Part shown: positions 54,748-62,979 of the stretch, in pieces
Numbering within the stretch: the first letter of the stretch is position 1
Layout: each line of letters opens with the position of its first letter
Source of the DNA: Actinomycetota bacterium
GTDB lineage: Bacteria > Actinomycetota > Actinomycetes > Actinomycetales > Dermatophilaceae
DNA length: 64,000 nt
Direction: 5' to 3'
Assembly: GCA_020161845.1 (NCBI GenBank)
Contig: JAIUNK010000016.1
Location: 1-64,000, forward strand
Program-made: the position numbers and the translations under genes
Notes under the pieces: model-generated
Seen by the model: only the letters and a program-made list of their open reading frames with translations
Database searches by the model: none
Told to the model about the DNA's origin: nothing

Positions 54748-55209
54748 TCAGGCCTCGAGCACGCCGCGGGTGGCGGCGGTGAGCGTGGCCAGGCGCTCGA
54801 CGGCGAATGCGTAGCCCTGGATGCCGCAGCCCACGATGACCCCGCTGGCGATCGCCGACAGATAGGAGCGGTGCCGGAACTCCTCGCGGGCGTGCACATT
54901 GCTCAGGTGCACCTCGATCAGCGGCGCCTCGACCGTGGCGAGCGCGTCGCGCAGGGCGATCGAGGTGTGCGTGAAGGCCCCGGCGTTGACGATGAATCCG
55001 GCTGCCGCCGTGCGCATCTCGTGGACGGCGTCGATGAGGACGCCCTCGTGGTTGCTCTGCATGCACCGTACGTCGAGGCCGTGCCGGGCCGCGGTACGCC
55101 GGCAGAGGTCCTCGACGTCGGCCAGGGTGTCCGTCCCATAGATGAGCGGCTCCCGCTGTCCGAGGAGGTTGAGATTCGGCCCGTTCAGCACGGCGATATA
55201 GCTGGTCAC
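54748..55209 (-). CDS. aroQ: 3-dehydroquinate dehydratase, type II
   Basis: The 153-residue type II enzyme of the shikimate pathway removes water from 3-dehydroquinate. Signatures are VLNGPNLNLLGQREPLIYG at the start (Tyr near 24 and Arg), QSNHEGVLIDAVHEM near 51, FIVNAGAFTHTSIALRDAL near 72 and EVHLSNVHAREEFRHRS near 98. All known active-site residues appear intact. Other aro genes are not in the window. It starts at ATG 55209. Confidence 0.95.
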   Translation of the reverse strand: MTSYIAVLNGPNLNLLGQREPLIYGTDTLADVEDLCRRTAARHGLDVRCMQSNHEGVLIDAVHEMRTAAAGFIVNAGAFTHTSIALRDALATVEAPLIEVHLSNVHAREEFRHRSYLSAIASGVIVGCGIQGYAFAVERLATLTAATRGVLEA

Positions 55210-55460
55210 GTCTGCTCCTCGAGGTGGATTTGGACGGTACCTGGTGCGTCGCTGCGCTGTCGAGCGGGCTTGGGTCGAGCGGACTCTCGGACTCTGGCCG
55301 AGCGGGCTCTGGCGGTGTGCTGGCCACGCCGGGTCAGATCGCCGCTGCGGTCGCGGCGGTTCTCCACAGGCGGGCTGCGGACGTCGGCGGCGCGACCACC
55401 CGACGCCATACGCTCTGCGGCAGGCGTCAGGGGACGCCCGGGATCAGGGGGAGTTGCCGC

Positions 55461-56693
55461 ATGGCCGAGCCGAGAGATTTCTCCGTCCAGGACCACCTCC
55501 AGGACCACCTCCAGGGCGACGTCCAGGATGGCGTCCAGGATGGTCCGAACGGGTGGCCGGACCCCTCCCGGCGGTGCCCACCGCCGCGCGCCGCGACCGG
55601 CCATGGCACGGTGCTGGAGTCGTACGCGCCGGGCTGGTTCTGGTGTGGCGGGGGCTCCCGACGGAGCACCGTCCTGATGCTCGGCACGACGTTCACGCTC
55701 TTCGTGGTGGTCGGGCTGAGCGGCGTGAGCCACTATCGCGCCGACGCGACGGGGCCGTTCGGGGAACGCGTCGGGCCGGTGGTGGCCACGACCGCGCTCC
55801 TGCTGGCCGGCTATGCGGCCCTGGCCCGGTGGCCGCGGATCGTCATCACGGATAGTCACCTGCTGGTGCGTCGATGGCGCTGGACCCGGATCCGCCGGAC
55901 CGACCTCGTGCGCGGGGGCAGCCACGTGATGGGCGGCGGCACCGAGGACTCGGTCACGACCGTCCGGGCGGCGGGCCTTGCGCCCCTCACCCTGACGCAG
56001 CGCCGGTGGGGCCCGGAGGTCCTGGCCCGGGTCCGTGCGCTGACCTCGTCCGTCGTCGATGTGGACGAGTACGTGGCCACCGTGCCCGTCGCCCCCCGGG
56101 TGGCGTCCGCCGGAGAGCACCGCTCGGCGGTGCCGCTGCCGATCGTGCTGCGCAAACGCACCTGGTGGGCCTGCCTGCTGGTGCCGCTCGCGGCTGCCCT
56201 GATGGGCGGCTCGGGCGTCGCGTGTCTGGTGGCCGGGGTTCTCGCCTACCTGCTGGCCGCCGCGGTGGCCGGGTGGATCCGCGCGGGGCGTCGCGTGACG
56301 ATCTCGCCGGGAGAGGTGGTGGTACGACGCCGGTTGTCCCGCAGTGTCATTCCGGTCGGGGACTGCGCCGTCGCGACGTACGCCCAGCCCGCACCGCGGA
56401 ACTTCCTCGGCACGTGGTCCTGGTGGTGGCGCAAGCGCACCCGGCTCGAGGTGTACGACGCCGCCGGCCGACGGGTGCTGCGGCTGGACGCCAGGTTCGT
56501 CAACCCCGATGTCCTGGACCGGGTCGTCGCCGTCGCCGGGAGCTACCGGGATGACTTCACGACCCGCCGCTCCGGCGCGCGGGTGATCGACGACGGCCTC
56601 GACGCCGTCGACGACGCGTGGTTCGTGGTCCGGGTGCTGCGCTCGGTCGGCCGCGGGGTGGCGGGCCTGTTCGGCTGGCTGCTGTCGCGTTGA
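55461..56693 (+). CDS. Membrane protein with two hydrophobic pairs, PH-domain-like
   Basis: The 410-residue protein (start ATG 55461 after a GGGGGAG site) has a polar N-terminus of about 60 residues with repeated QDHLQDHLQ and VQDGVQDG from a 12-to-15-base tandem repeat. Two helices follow near 70-115 and another pair at about 235-275. The parts after each helix pair (IVITDSHLLVRRWRWTRI and VTISPGEVVVRRRLSRSVIP) look like PH-type beta folds of bacterial membrane proteins. No enzymatic motif is seen and the role is unknown. An upstream, longer reading frame exists but lacks a good start. Confidence 0.65.
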   Translation: MAEPRDFSVQDHLQDHLQGDVQDGVQDGPNGWPDPSRRCPPPRAATGHGTVLESYAPGWFWCGGGSRRSTVLMLGTTFTLFVVVGLSGVSHYRADATGPFGERVGPVVATTALLLAGYAALARWPRIVITDSHLLVRRWRWTRIRRTDLVRGGSHVMGGGTEDSVTTVRAAGLAPLTLTQRRWGPEVLARVRALTSSVVDVDEYVATVPVAPRVASAGEHRSAVPLPIVLRKRTWWACLLVPLAAALMGGSGVACLVAGVLAYLLAAAVAGWIRAGRRVTISPGEVVVRRRLSRSVIPVGDCAVATYAQPAPRNFLGTWSWWWRKRTRLEVYDAAGRRVLRLDARFVNPDVLDRVVAVAGSYRDDFTTRRSGARVIDDGLDAVDDAWFVVRVLRSVGRGVAGLFGWLLSR

Positions 56694-56711
56694 CCCCCTC
56701 GGGTCGGGCGG

Positions 56712-57119
56712 TCAGGGCGCGAGGATCGTGAGCCGCGGAAACGCCGTACGGTAGCGCGTGGCGTCGCGCGTCAGCAGCCGGTATGCCCGAACGGCCGCGT
56801 GGGCGCCGATGAAGAAGTCCGGCAGGGTCGTTGCCCGAGTTCCGCCTCTTCGGCGGTAAGCGGCATGGGCTTTCGCCGCGAGGAAGGCCGCCTCCCACGG
56901 CAGGTTCTCCCGGACGAAGTGGGCAGCAGGCAGCGCCTCCTCCAGCTCTGCCACGTCGGTGAACCGAACGGAGATCTCGGCATAGACGACCTGATTGACC
57001 ACGACAGGGCCTGCCTCGATGGCCTCGGCAAGCGCATCCTCCGCCCACGAGCCCCAGCGCGGATCCCGGGTGAACATGTCGAGCAGGACGTTGGCGTCGA
57101 GGAGGGTGGTCTCAGCCAT
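56712..57119 (-). CDS. vapC: VapC-type PIN-domain toxin
   Basis: The 135-residue PIN-domain ribonuclease begins LLDANVLLDMF with the first catalytic Asp. The later acidic residues lie in AEISVRF, LPDFFIGAHAAV and TRDATRYR, giving the normal set of acidic sites. As a toxin it would cut RNA and be held in check by the antitoxin encoded just before it, with which it overlaps by 8 bases. Its start at ATG 57119 lies inside the end of vapB. Confidence 0.88.
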   Translation of the reverse strand: MAETTLLDANVLLDMFTRDPRWGSWAEDALAEAIEAGPVVVNQVVYAEISVRFTDVAELEEALPAAHFVRENLPWEAAFLAAKAHAAYRRRGGTRATTLPDFFIGAHAAVRAYRLLTRDATRYRTAFPRLTILAP

Positions 57120-57333
57120 CCCGGGTCAAGGCCATGATCTCGTCCGTGCTCATGGCGACGTCCCCGCGTCCCCGCAGGGAGGCGGCGATGGCCCGGCCGC
57201 GCCCCGTTCCCGTCTTGCGCAGGATCAACGCTCCGTCGCGCAGCTCGAAGGCGACATCGCTGCCGGGCCCGATGCCCAACTCGTCCCGGAGGTGCTTGGG
57301 GATGGTGACCTGGCCTTTCTCTCCGACCAACAT
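57112..57333 (-). CDS. vapB: VapB-type AbrB/SpoVT antitoxin
   Basis: The 73-residue protein has an AbrB-like swapped-hairpin DNA-binding domain at its N-terminus (GEKGQVTIPKHLRDELGIGP at residues 4-23). The C-terminal tail MSTDEIMALTRDG should bind VapC. It starts at ATG 57333. The gene lies under a palindromic operator immediately upstream, so it likely represses its own operon with VapC. Confidence 0.9.
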   Translation of the reverse strand: MLVGEKGQVTIPKHLRDELGIGPGSDVAFELRDGALILRKTGTGRGRAIAASLRGRGDVAMSTDEIMALTRDG

Positions 57334-57354
57334 GTAGGAATCCTACCATTCCTA
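57334..57354. promoter_or_regulatory. VapB operator
   Basis: Immediately upstream of vapB, two overlapping palindromes are seen: GTAGGAATCCTAC (57334-57346) and TAGGAAT-N6-ATTCCTA (57335-57354). The site covers the ribosome site region and so could also block translation. Binding by the VapB-VapC complex is expected from the family. Confidence 0.65.
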
Positions 57355-57376
57355 CTCTTACGGCGCTCGCCGACGC

Positions 57377-58357
57377 TCAGCTCCACGACCCCGACGTCAT
57401 CCGGGGCGGCGCTACCACGCCCCGCACCAGGTCGGCGTCGCAGTTCCCGCCGGTCATGACGACGGCGGCGACGGCGCCGGGCGGCCGCTCCGCGTCGGCG
57501 AGCAGGCCCGCCAGCGCGATGGCGCCGGCGGGTTCGGGCATCTGGTGCGTCGTCTGCCAGAGCAACCGCATCGCCTCGTGCGCCGCAACCTCGCTGACCT
57601 GGACGATCCGGGCTGCGCCCGCGAGGATCACGTCCAGGGCGGCGGGGATCGGCACCCGGCAGGCGACGCCGTCGACGAAGGTGTCCGCGGATGGCGTGCT
57701 CACTGCTCACCCCGCTGCGAAGGACAAGGCGTACGCCGGCGCGCCCTGCGCCACGACACCGACGACCTCGGTGGCGGCACCAAGGAGGTCGCGGACCGCG
57801 ATCTGGGCGCAGATCCCCGAGCCCTGGCCGACGGGGACGTAGACCACGTCCAATGGCCCGGCCTGATCGTGGAGTTCGGCTGCGGCCGTGGCGACCCCGG
57901 CGACCAGGTCGGGATGCCAGGCCGGGACGGCGCACAGGCCTCGGGCGTCCGCCATGGTCATTGCCTGCTCGAAGGCCTCTTGGAAGTCTCGCCCGTGCAC
58001 GACGAGCTCGGCGCCGAAACCCGTCATCGACGCGTTCTTGTCGGGACTGTTCCCCTCCGGGACCACGATGGTCACGGGCAGGCCGTGGGCTCGCCCCGCG
58101 TACGCCACCGACTGCCCGTGGTTGCCCCGCGTCGCGGCGATCAGGCCGGAGACCGCACGCCCCGAGCGGGCCAGTCGCTCGGCGAACACGAGCCCGCCCC
58201 GGACCTTGAACGCGCCTGTGGGCGTGGCGTTCTCGTGCTTGACCCAGGTGGGTGTGCCGACGGCCTGCTCCAGCAGGGGCCACCGATAGGCGGGCGTCAC
58301 CGGGACGTGCTCGCGCACGATACGTGTCGCCCCGGCCAGATCCTCGCTCGCCAGCAT
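57377..58357 (-). pseudogene. Threonine-dehydratase-like PLP enzyme, interrupted by in-frame TGA
   Basis: From ATG 58357 the protein reads as a serine/threonine dehydratase. It has HENATPTGAFKVRGGLVF with the PLP lysine near residue 42, ATRGNHGQSVAYAGRAHGLP near 70 and VPVGQGSG near 166. At SFAAG the next codon is TGA (57707-57709), after which the same frame resumes at AVSTPSADTFVDGVACR and runs to the stop at 57377. Together the parts give 326 residues, the normal length. A CGA-to-TGA change would explain it. The upstream piece has the PLP lysine but lacks the C-terminal part. A GTG at 57703 could restart the rest. No TGA recoding signal is seen. Confidence 0.85.
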
Positions 58358-58445
58358 GCCGCCGAGCCTAATAGGGGTCCATCGCGCGCGGTCTCGCCCG
58401 CGGTGGTGTGCGGCCAAGGCGGTGTCCGAGTCCGGCGGCGCGTGG

Positions 58446-60128
58446 CTAGCCTGTTCGAGGCAGCAGCCCGGGAGTCGACTCCGGAGCGGGTTGCGCCTCT
58501 GCCCACGTCAGGATCGGAGGCGCGGCGGAGGCATAGGTGTGCCCGGTCGGGGTGGTCGTCTCGATCACGTGCCGGCCGAGTTTGAGCGGGTCACGGACTG
58601 CCCGGGCCGACCAGCCCGGTGCGGTCTTGGCGTGGTTGCACCGTTCGCACAAACCCTGCCCGTTGTCGGGGCTGGTGGACCCACCGAGGGCATGGTCCTG
58701 TGCGTGGTCGAGGTGCCGGATCGGGGCGCCGCAGAACGGGGTTCGGCAGTAGCGGTCGCGCGCCAGGAGTAACCGACGCATCGTCGGCGGGAAGAACCGC
58801 GCCCGGGCGTCGATCGTGGTGACCTGTCCGCTGACGGGGTCGGTGAGAAGTCGCCGGATCCAGACCTTGCCGTGAGCGTCGATGGTGTCGCGCAGCCAGC
58901 GCCGGGCCGTCTCGGCCGGGATCGGGCCATATCCCACCAGGAACGCCGGTTCCCGGCCGGCCGCACAACGTCGCTCGGTCGCACCGGTCGTCGGGGACGC
59001 ATCGGACCCACCGGGGAGCGTCGCGGCGGTGTCCGGCTCGACATCGGTCGGTCTTGCGTCGGCCGACCCAGCGTTCTCGGACTGGGACTTCTCGGACGGG
59101 GCGTTCTCGGACGGGGCGTTGTCGAATGGGGCGTTCTCAGACTGGGCCGTCTCGGACGGGGCGTTTTCAGGCGGGGCGTTCTCAGACTTGACGTTGTCAG
59201 ACTTGGCGTGCTCGGTCTCGGTTTGCGCAGCGTCTGCCGGGCCGTTCTCTGCTGGGGTGGCCTCGGCTTCGTCGTCGGCGTCTCTGCGGAGGGCCTCGTC
59301 CGTCATGATCAGCTGAAGCTCCACCGGCAAAGCGCCGGCATGCTCGACGCCGGTGAGGCGTGCGGCCAGGCAATCCGCCATGATCTGGCCCCGGCTGCGC
59401 GGATCACCGGCGGCCCGGGCCGCATCGGCCGCTGCACGCAATGCCGCCAAACAGGCCACGCCCTGACGCACCGGCAGGTATGCCGACAAGATCGACATCG
59501 TGTCCGGCGCCGGACGCAGCGAGACGTATCGCTCGGACTCGGCGTGCTTGCCCCGCCGGACCGGCACGGTCGGGTCGACCTTATAGGCGGCCTGTGCCGC
59601 GGCGGCCCGCACGGCCCGGTTCGACATGGCCCCGATGTCGGTGGGCCTGCCGTGGGCCGGGTTGAGGGCCACATCGACCTCGGCTCTGCCGGCCGCGTCG
59701 AGCAGGGCCACCTCGGTGGCGATCAGGCCGGCGCGGTATTCACTGAGCTCTCCGGCGACGAATCGCATCATCGTGGCCGGCATGTCGACACACAGGATCT
59801 TCGCCTGCGCCAACAGGGACGCTCCCCGAGTGGGCGACTCCCGTCGCGCCAGGGCGATCTGTTCGGCGACGCCACGGCCCTGACGGCTCGCCGGCACCCC
59901 CGCTGCCGCCTGTGCCCGGCGTTCGGCGACATCGAAGCTGACCGCGAGCCGCGCCTGCCGCGCACCGATCGCGTTCTTCAGCGTCTCCAGCGCCGCCATC
60001 TCCTCGATGGTCGTCGCACGGGACAGGCCACCGACCGACGTATCGACCACGTCGCGCAGCCACGCCGTCACGTCCATCGCACGTTTGCCGGGATCCATCG
60101 ATGCGGTCACCTGTGCGATGCTGGACAT
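58446..60128 (-). CDS. DUF222 / HNH endonuclease (13E12 family), copy 3
   Basis: The 560-residue protein has DUF222 across about residues 10-290. A low-complexity linker of repeated ENAP/SENA units (about 300-365) comes from a 15-base tandem repeat at 59077-59210. A clean HNH domain lies near 460-515 (CRTPFCGAPIRHLDHAQDHA, then N and CERCNHAK). The metal-binding cysteines and the HNH residues are all present. It differs from copies 1 and 2, and its linker is the longest. Start at ATG 60128. The biological role is unknown; a homing-like or DNA-processing activity is inferred from the domain. Confidence 0.8.
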   Translation of the reverse strand: MSSIAQVTASMDPGKRAMDVTAWLRDVVDTSVGGLSRATTIEEMAALETLKNAIGARQARLAVSFDVAERRAQAAAGVPASRQGRGVAEQIALARRESPTRGASLLAQAKILCVDMPATMMRFVAGELSEYRAGLIATEVALLDAAGRAEVDVALNPAHGRPTDIGAMSNRAVRAAAAQAAYKVDPTVPVRRGKHAESERYVSLRPAPDTMSILSAYLPVRQGVACLAALRAAADAARAAGDPRSRGQIMADCLAARLTGVEHAGALPVELQLIMTDEALRRDADDEAEATPAENGPADAAQTETEHAKSDNVKSENAPPENAPSETAQSENAPFDNAPSENAPSEKSQSENAGSADARPTDVEPDTAATLPGGSDASPTTGATERRCAAGREPAFLVGYGPIPAETARRWLRDTIDAHGKVWIRRLLTDPVSGQVTTIDARARFFPPTMRRLLLARDRYCRTPFCGAPIRHLDHAQDHALGGSTSPDNGQGLCERCNHAKTAPGWSARAVRDPLKLGRHVIETTTPTGHTYASAAPPILTWAEAQPAPESTPGLLPRTG

Positions 60129-60332
60129 GGAACAAGCTTACTAATAAGGCCCCTCATGCGCAAGCCTTCACGTGCCCTCGAGGCGGTCCTTCGTAGCTTC
60201 CTTCGTAGCTGCGGCCGGCGGAGGCTCCAGCGATGGCACTCGCGAGAAGCTGCATTTTAACGCATCGTCTCCGAATCTAATAACTTGTGGCAACCGGCCG
60301 CATGGCCCGGGCGCGGTCCGGACGACGATCAA

Positions 60333-60420
60333 CCGCCTGGCCGCCTGGCCGCCTGGCCGCCTGGCCGCCTGGCCGCCTGGCCGCCTGGCCGCCTGACCGC
60401 CTGACCGCCTGACCGCCTGA
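60333..60420. repeat. Octamer tandem array, 11 units
   Basis: Seven exact copies of CCGCCTGG are followed by four of CCGCCTGA, without interruption. It lies 90 bases before speD and 205 bases past the DUF222 start, in an otherwise empty 380-base gap. Perfect short repeats of this kind can change length by slippage. Confidence 0.95.
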
Positions 60421-60432
60421 AGTCGTCCCGTT

Positions 60433-60452
60433 ACCTCAAGTCAACCTGAGGT
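60433..60452. promoter_or_regulatory. SoxR/MerR-type box before speD
   Basis: The sequence CCTCAAGTCAACCTGAGG is an imperfect 18-base palindrome that matches the CCTCAAGTTAACTTGAGG form of SoxR boxes at 16 of 18 bases. It lies about 60 bases before the speD start. The flanking GTTACC (60430) and GGTAAC (60497) can also pair with each other, which gives an alternative leader fold. No soxR gene is near. Confidence 0.5.
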
Positions 60453-60510
60453 CGGACCGCCAAGACCCATGCTGGAGCCGAGGTCGGAAGCCTGCTGGTA
60501 ACCTGACGCG

Positions 60511-60885
60511 GTGCACGAATCTCCCGCCGGTGGCCTGGGCGTCCAAGTGGCCGCCGATCTCTATGGTTGCGACCCCGCACTCGTCGATGACGTCCCGGCG
60601 TTGGAACGACTTCTCCATGCAGCGGCGGAGGCCTCGAACGCCACGGTCGTCGACGCGTTGACCCATACCTTCACCCCCGTCGGTGCCACGATCGCGCTCG
60701 TCCTCGCCGAGTCGCATCTGATCCTGCACACCTGGCCAGAGCATGAATTCGTCGCCCTGGACGCCTTCACGTGCAGCGAGGCGATGAACCCGGAGGCGGC
60801 CGTCGAGGTCGTCCGCGCGGGCCTGCGGGCGCAGCGGGTCGAATCCAGTGTCGTGCCGCGCGGCAGCGCGTTCGCGAGGACCTAA
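60511..60885 (+). CDS. speD: S-adenosylmethionine decarboxylase proenzyme
   Basis: The 124-residue class 1B-type proenzyme cleaves itself to create a pyruvoyl group and makes decarboxylated AdoMet for spermidine synthesis. The cleavage site AESHLILHTWPEH gives Ser68, followed by His73 and Cys88 in FTCSE. All catalytic residues are present. The start is GTG 60511. It is followed 11 bases later by the spermidine synthase, so the operon begins here. Confidence 0.93.
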   Translation: MHESPAGGLGVQVAADLYGCDPALVDDVPALERLLHAAAEASNATVVDALTHTFTPVGATIALVLAESHLILHTWPEHEFVALDAFTCSEAMNPEAAVEVVRAGLRAQRVESSVVPRGSAFART

Positions 60886-60895
60886 GGGCCACTTG

Positions 60896-61765
60896 ATGGT
60901 GTGGTTCACGGAAGCGGAGCTGCCGGGTGGTAGCAGCGGGATCCGGGTCAGCATCGAGGTCACGGCGCAGCTCGTCGATGAGCGCACCGAGTTCGGCCAC
61001 ATTGCGATCTACGACTCGCCGTTCTTCGGCCGATTCCTGGCCTTGGATGGAATCGTGCAGGTCAGCGAGTCGGACGAGTTTATCTATCACGAGATGATGG
61101 TGACCCTGCCGGGGTTGCTGCACGGCGCCCCGCAGCGCGTCCTCATCCTCGGCGGCGGCGACGGCGGTGCCCTCAAGCACGCTCTAGGTTTCCCGTCGTG
61201 CCGTGCCGCGACACAAGTCGAGATCGACGATCGGGTGCGTGAACTGTGCGCGCAGTACCTGCCGTCGGTCTCCAGCGGGGCCTTCGAGGACCCGCGGGCG
61301 CGCCTCGTCTGCGGTGACGCCTACGAGGCGGTCACCGCCACGGACGAGACCTTCGACGTGATCACCCTCGACCTCACCGACCCCGTGCCCGACGGGCCGG
61401 CCGCCCGGCTGTTCCAGGCCGAATACCTTGCGGCGGTGCGGGATCGGTTGACCGAGACCGGCATCGCCGCCATCCACTGCGGGTCGCTGCTGTTCCAGGA
61501 GGACGAGGTGACGCAGATGACGCGGATGATGGCCGAGGTCTTCCCGCACAGCACGCTGCGCAGCGCCGTCGTGCCCACCTATCAGTTGAGCCCATTCGGC
61601 TTCCTGTATGGCAGCCGGGCCCCGCTGCCCGACCTGACCGACGCCGAGTACGACGCCCGCGCAGCGCAACTCACGCTCGCCCCGCAATTTCTCAACGCGC
61701 GAATGCTCGCGGCCACCGCGGCGCTGCCGACCTATCAGGAACGCCGCTTCCGGGGGACGGCATGA
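60896..61765 (+). CDS. speE: Spermidine synthase
   Basis: The 289-residue aminopropyltransferase transfers the aminopropyl group from decarboxylated AdoMet to putrescine. Key features are ALDGIVQVSESDEFIYHEMM near 50 (with Gln, Tyr and His of the substrate site), ILGGGDGGALKHAL near 84, VEIDDRV near 106, CGDAYEAV and the gatekeeper LDLTDPV near 153. The start is ATG 60896 with AAGGG about 9 bases upstream. It overlaps the next gene by 4 bases (ATGA). Confidence 0.94.
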   Translation: MVWFTEAELPGGSSGIRVSIEVTAQLVDERTEFGHIAIYDSPFFGRFLALDGIVQVSESDEFIYHEMMVTLPGLLHGAPQRVLILGGGDGGALKHALGFPSCRAATQVEIDDRVRELCAQYLPSVSSGAFEDPRARLVCGDAYEAVTATDETFDVITLDLTDPVPDGPAARLFQAEYLAAVRDRLTETGIAAIHCGSLLFQEDEVTQMTRMMAEVFPHSTLRSAVVPTYQLSPFGFLYGSRAPLPDLTDAEYDARAAQLTLAPQFLNARMLAATAALPTYQERRFRGTA

Positions 61766-62925
61766 CCGCACCGGCCGGATTGACCGCGCCGGCGGTGGGA
61801 CAGGGTCACACCGATCACGCCGGTCACGCCGGGCCCGCCGCCGCCTACCCCCGGCTCGTGCTGCACCCCGAAAAGGCCGCGGCGCAGGTCGACGCCATCC
61901 GGGCCGGCCTGCCGGGTTTCGAGATCCTCTACGCCGTGAAGTCGCTCGCCCACCCGGCGATCCTGCGCGCCATCGCACCCGCGGTGACCGGCTTCGAGGT
62001 GGCCTCGCTGCGCGAGGTGCGCGACGTGCTCGGGCTGGGCATCGCCGCGGACCGGTTGCTGTTCGGCAACCCGGTCAAGCCGGCCCGCGATGTCCGCGAG
62101 GCGGCGGGCCTGCGCGTGGACCGCTTCGTGGTGCAGTCCGAGGGCGAGGTGGACAAGGTCGCGGCGCACGCGCCGGGTGCCCAGGTGCTGGTGCGGTTCG
62201 CTCCCGCCGACGCCGTCGGCCCCGCGGACACCGCGCAATTCGCCCGCAAGTTCGGCTGCGACGCCGCCGCGGTCATCCCGCTGCTGCGCCGGGCCGCCGA
62301 CGCCGGACTGGTGGCCCGCGGGATCTGCTTCCACGTCGGCACGCAGGTCCCGACGCCCGAGCCGTGGTGCGCCGGGCTGACCGACGCGGGCTGGCTGGTG
62401 GCCGACGCCCGCCGCCTCGGGCTGCCCGTGGACCTGGTCGACATCGGCGGCGGCTTCCCGGTCGACGAGCAGACCTACCCCGGGGCAGCAGCAACGGTGT
62501 TCGCCGGCATCCGCGCCGCGGCGCAGCGATGCCTGCCCCCCGACGTACGGCTCAGCGCCCAGCCCGGCCGGTTCGTCGCCTCCCCCGCCGGGGACCTGTT
62601 CACCTCGGTGATCTCCCGCGAGGAGCGCGGCGGCCTGCCCTGGCTGTTCCTGGACTGCGGCGTCTTTCACGGGCTGCTGGAGGTGCTGGAGTTCGAGCGG
62701 CTGCCGTTCCGCGCCGAGCTGACCCGCGCGGGCACCGCCGATCCCGCGCCGTTCGTGCTCGCCGGACCCTCCTGCGACGGGTTCGACGTCGTCCCGGGGA
62801 CCGTCCTGCTGCCCGCCGACACGGGCGAGGGTGACGTCATCGTGCTGCGGGCGGCGGGCGCCTACGTCGACGGCTACGCCAGCCGCTTCAACGGCATCGA
62901 CCCCCCGGAGATCATGCTCGCCTGA
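61762..62925 (+). CDS. Ornithine/lysine decarboxylase, type III PLP fold
   Basis: The 387-residue alanine-racemase-fold decarboxylase should make putrescine (or cadaverine) for the synthase before it. The PLP lysine is in YAVKS (Lys60), with CFHVGTQVP near 194 and DIGGGFPVDE near 233. The phosphate-binding motif reads AQPGRFVA, where most family members have EPGR. The substrate loop GPSCDGFDVV carries the conserved Cys-Asp. Its start overlaps speE (ATGA), so the three enzymes are produced together. Gln at the EPGR site may alter activity or substrate choice. Confidence 0.85.
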   Translation: MTAPAGLTAPAVGQGHTDHAGHAGPAAAYPRLVLHPEKAAAQVDAIRAGLPGFEILYAVKSLAHPAILRAIAPAVTGFEVASLREVRDVLGLGIAADRLLFGNPVKPARDVREAAGLRVDRFVVQSEGEVDKVAAHAPGAQVLVRFAPADAVGPADTAQFARKFGCDAAAVIPLLRRAADAGLVARGICFHVGTQVPTPEPWCAGLTDAGWLVADARRLGLPVDLVDIGGGFPVDEQTYPGAAATVFAGIRAAAQRCLPPDVRLSAQPGRFVASPAGDLFTSVISREERGGLPWLFLDCGVFHGLLEVLEFERLPFRAELTRAGTADPAPFVLAGPSCDGFDVVPGTVLLPADTGEGDVIVLRAAGAYVDGYASRFNGIDPPEIMLA

Positions 62926-62979
62926 CCGCCGTCGGGCGCCGACGTCGGCGGGCCCGAACCTCCATCGAAAGGACCCGCC

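Noticed and set aside
57707-57709. TGA read as selenocysteine in the dehydratase-like gene
   Set aside because: No reason for Sec at this site in the family, no SECIS-like hairpin seen, and the codon sits in a non-catalytic position.
60333-60420. CRISPR array
   Set aside because: The repeat is a continuous 8-base unit without spacers and no cas genes are near.
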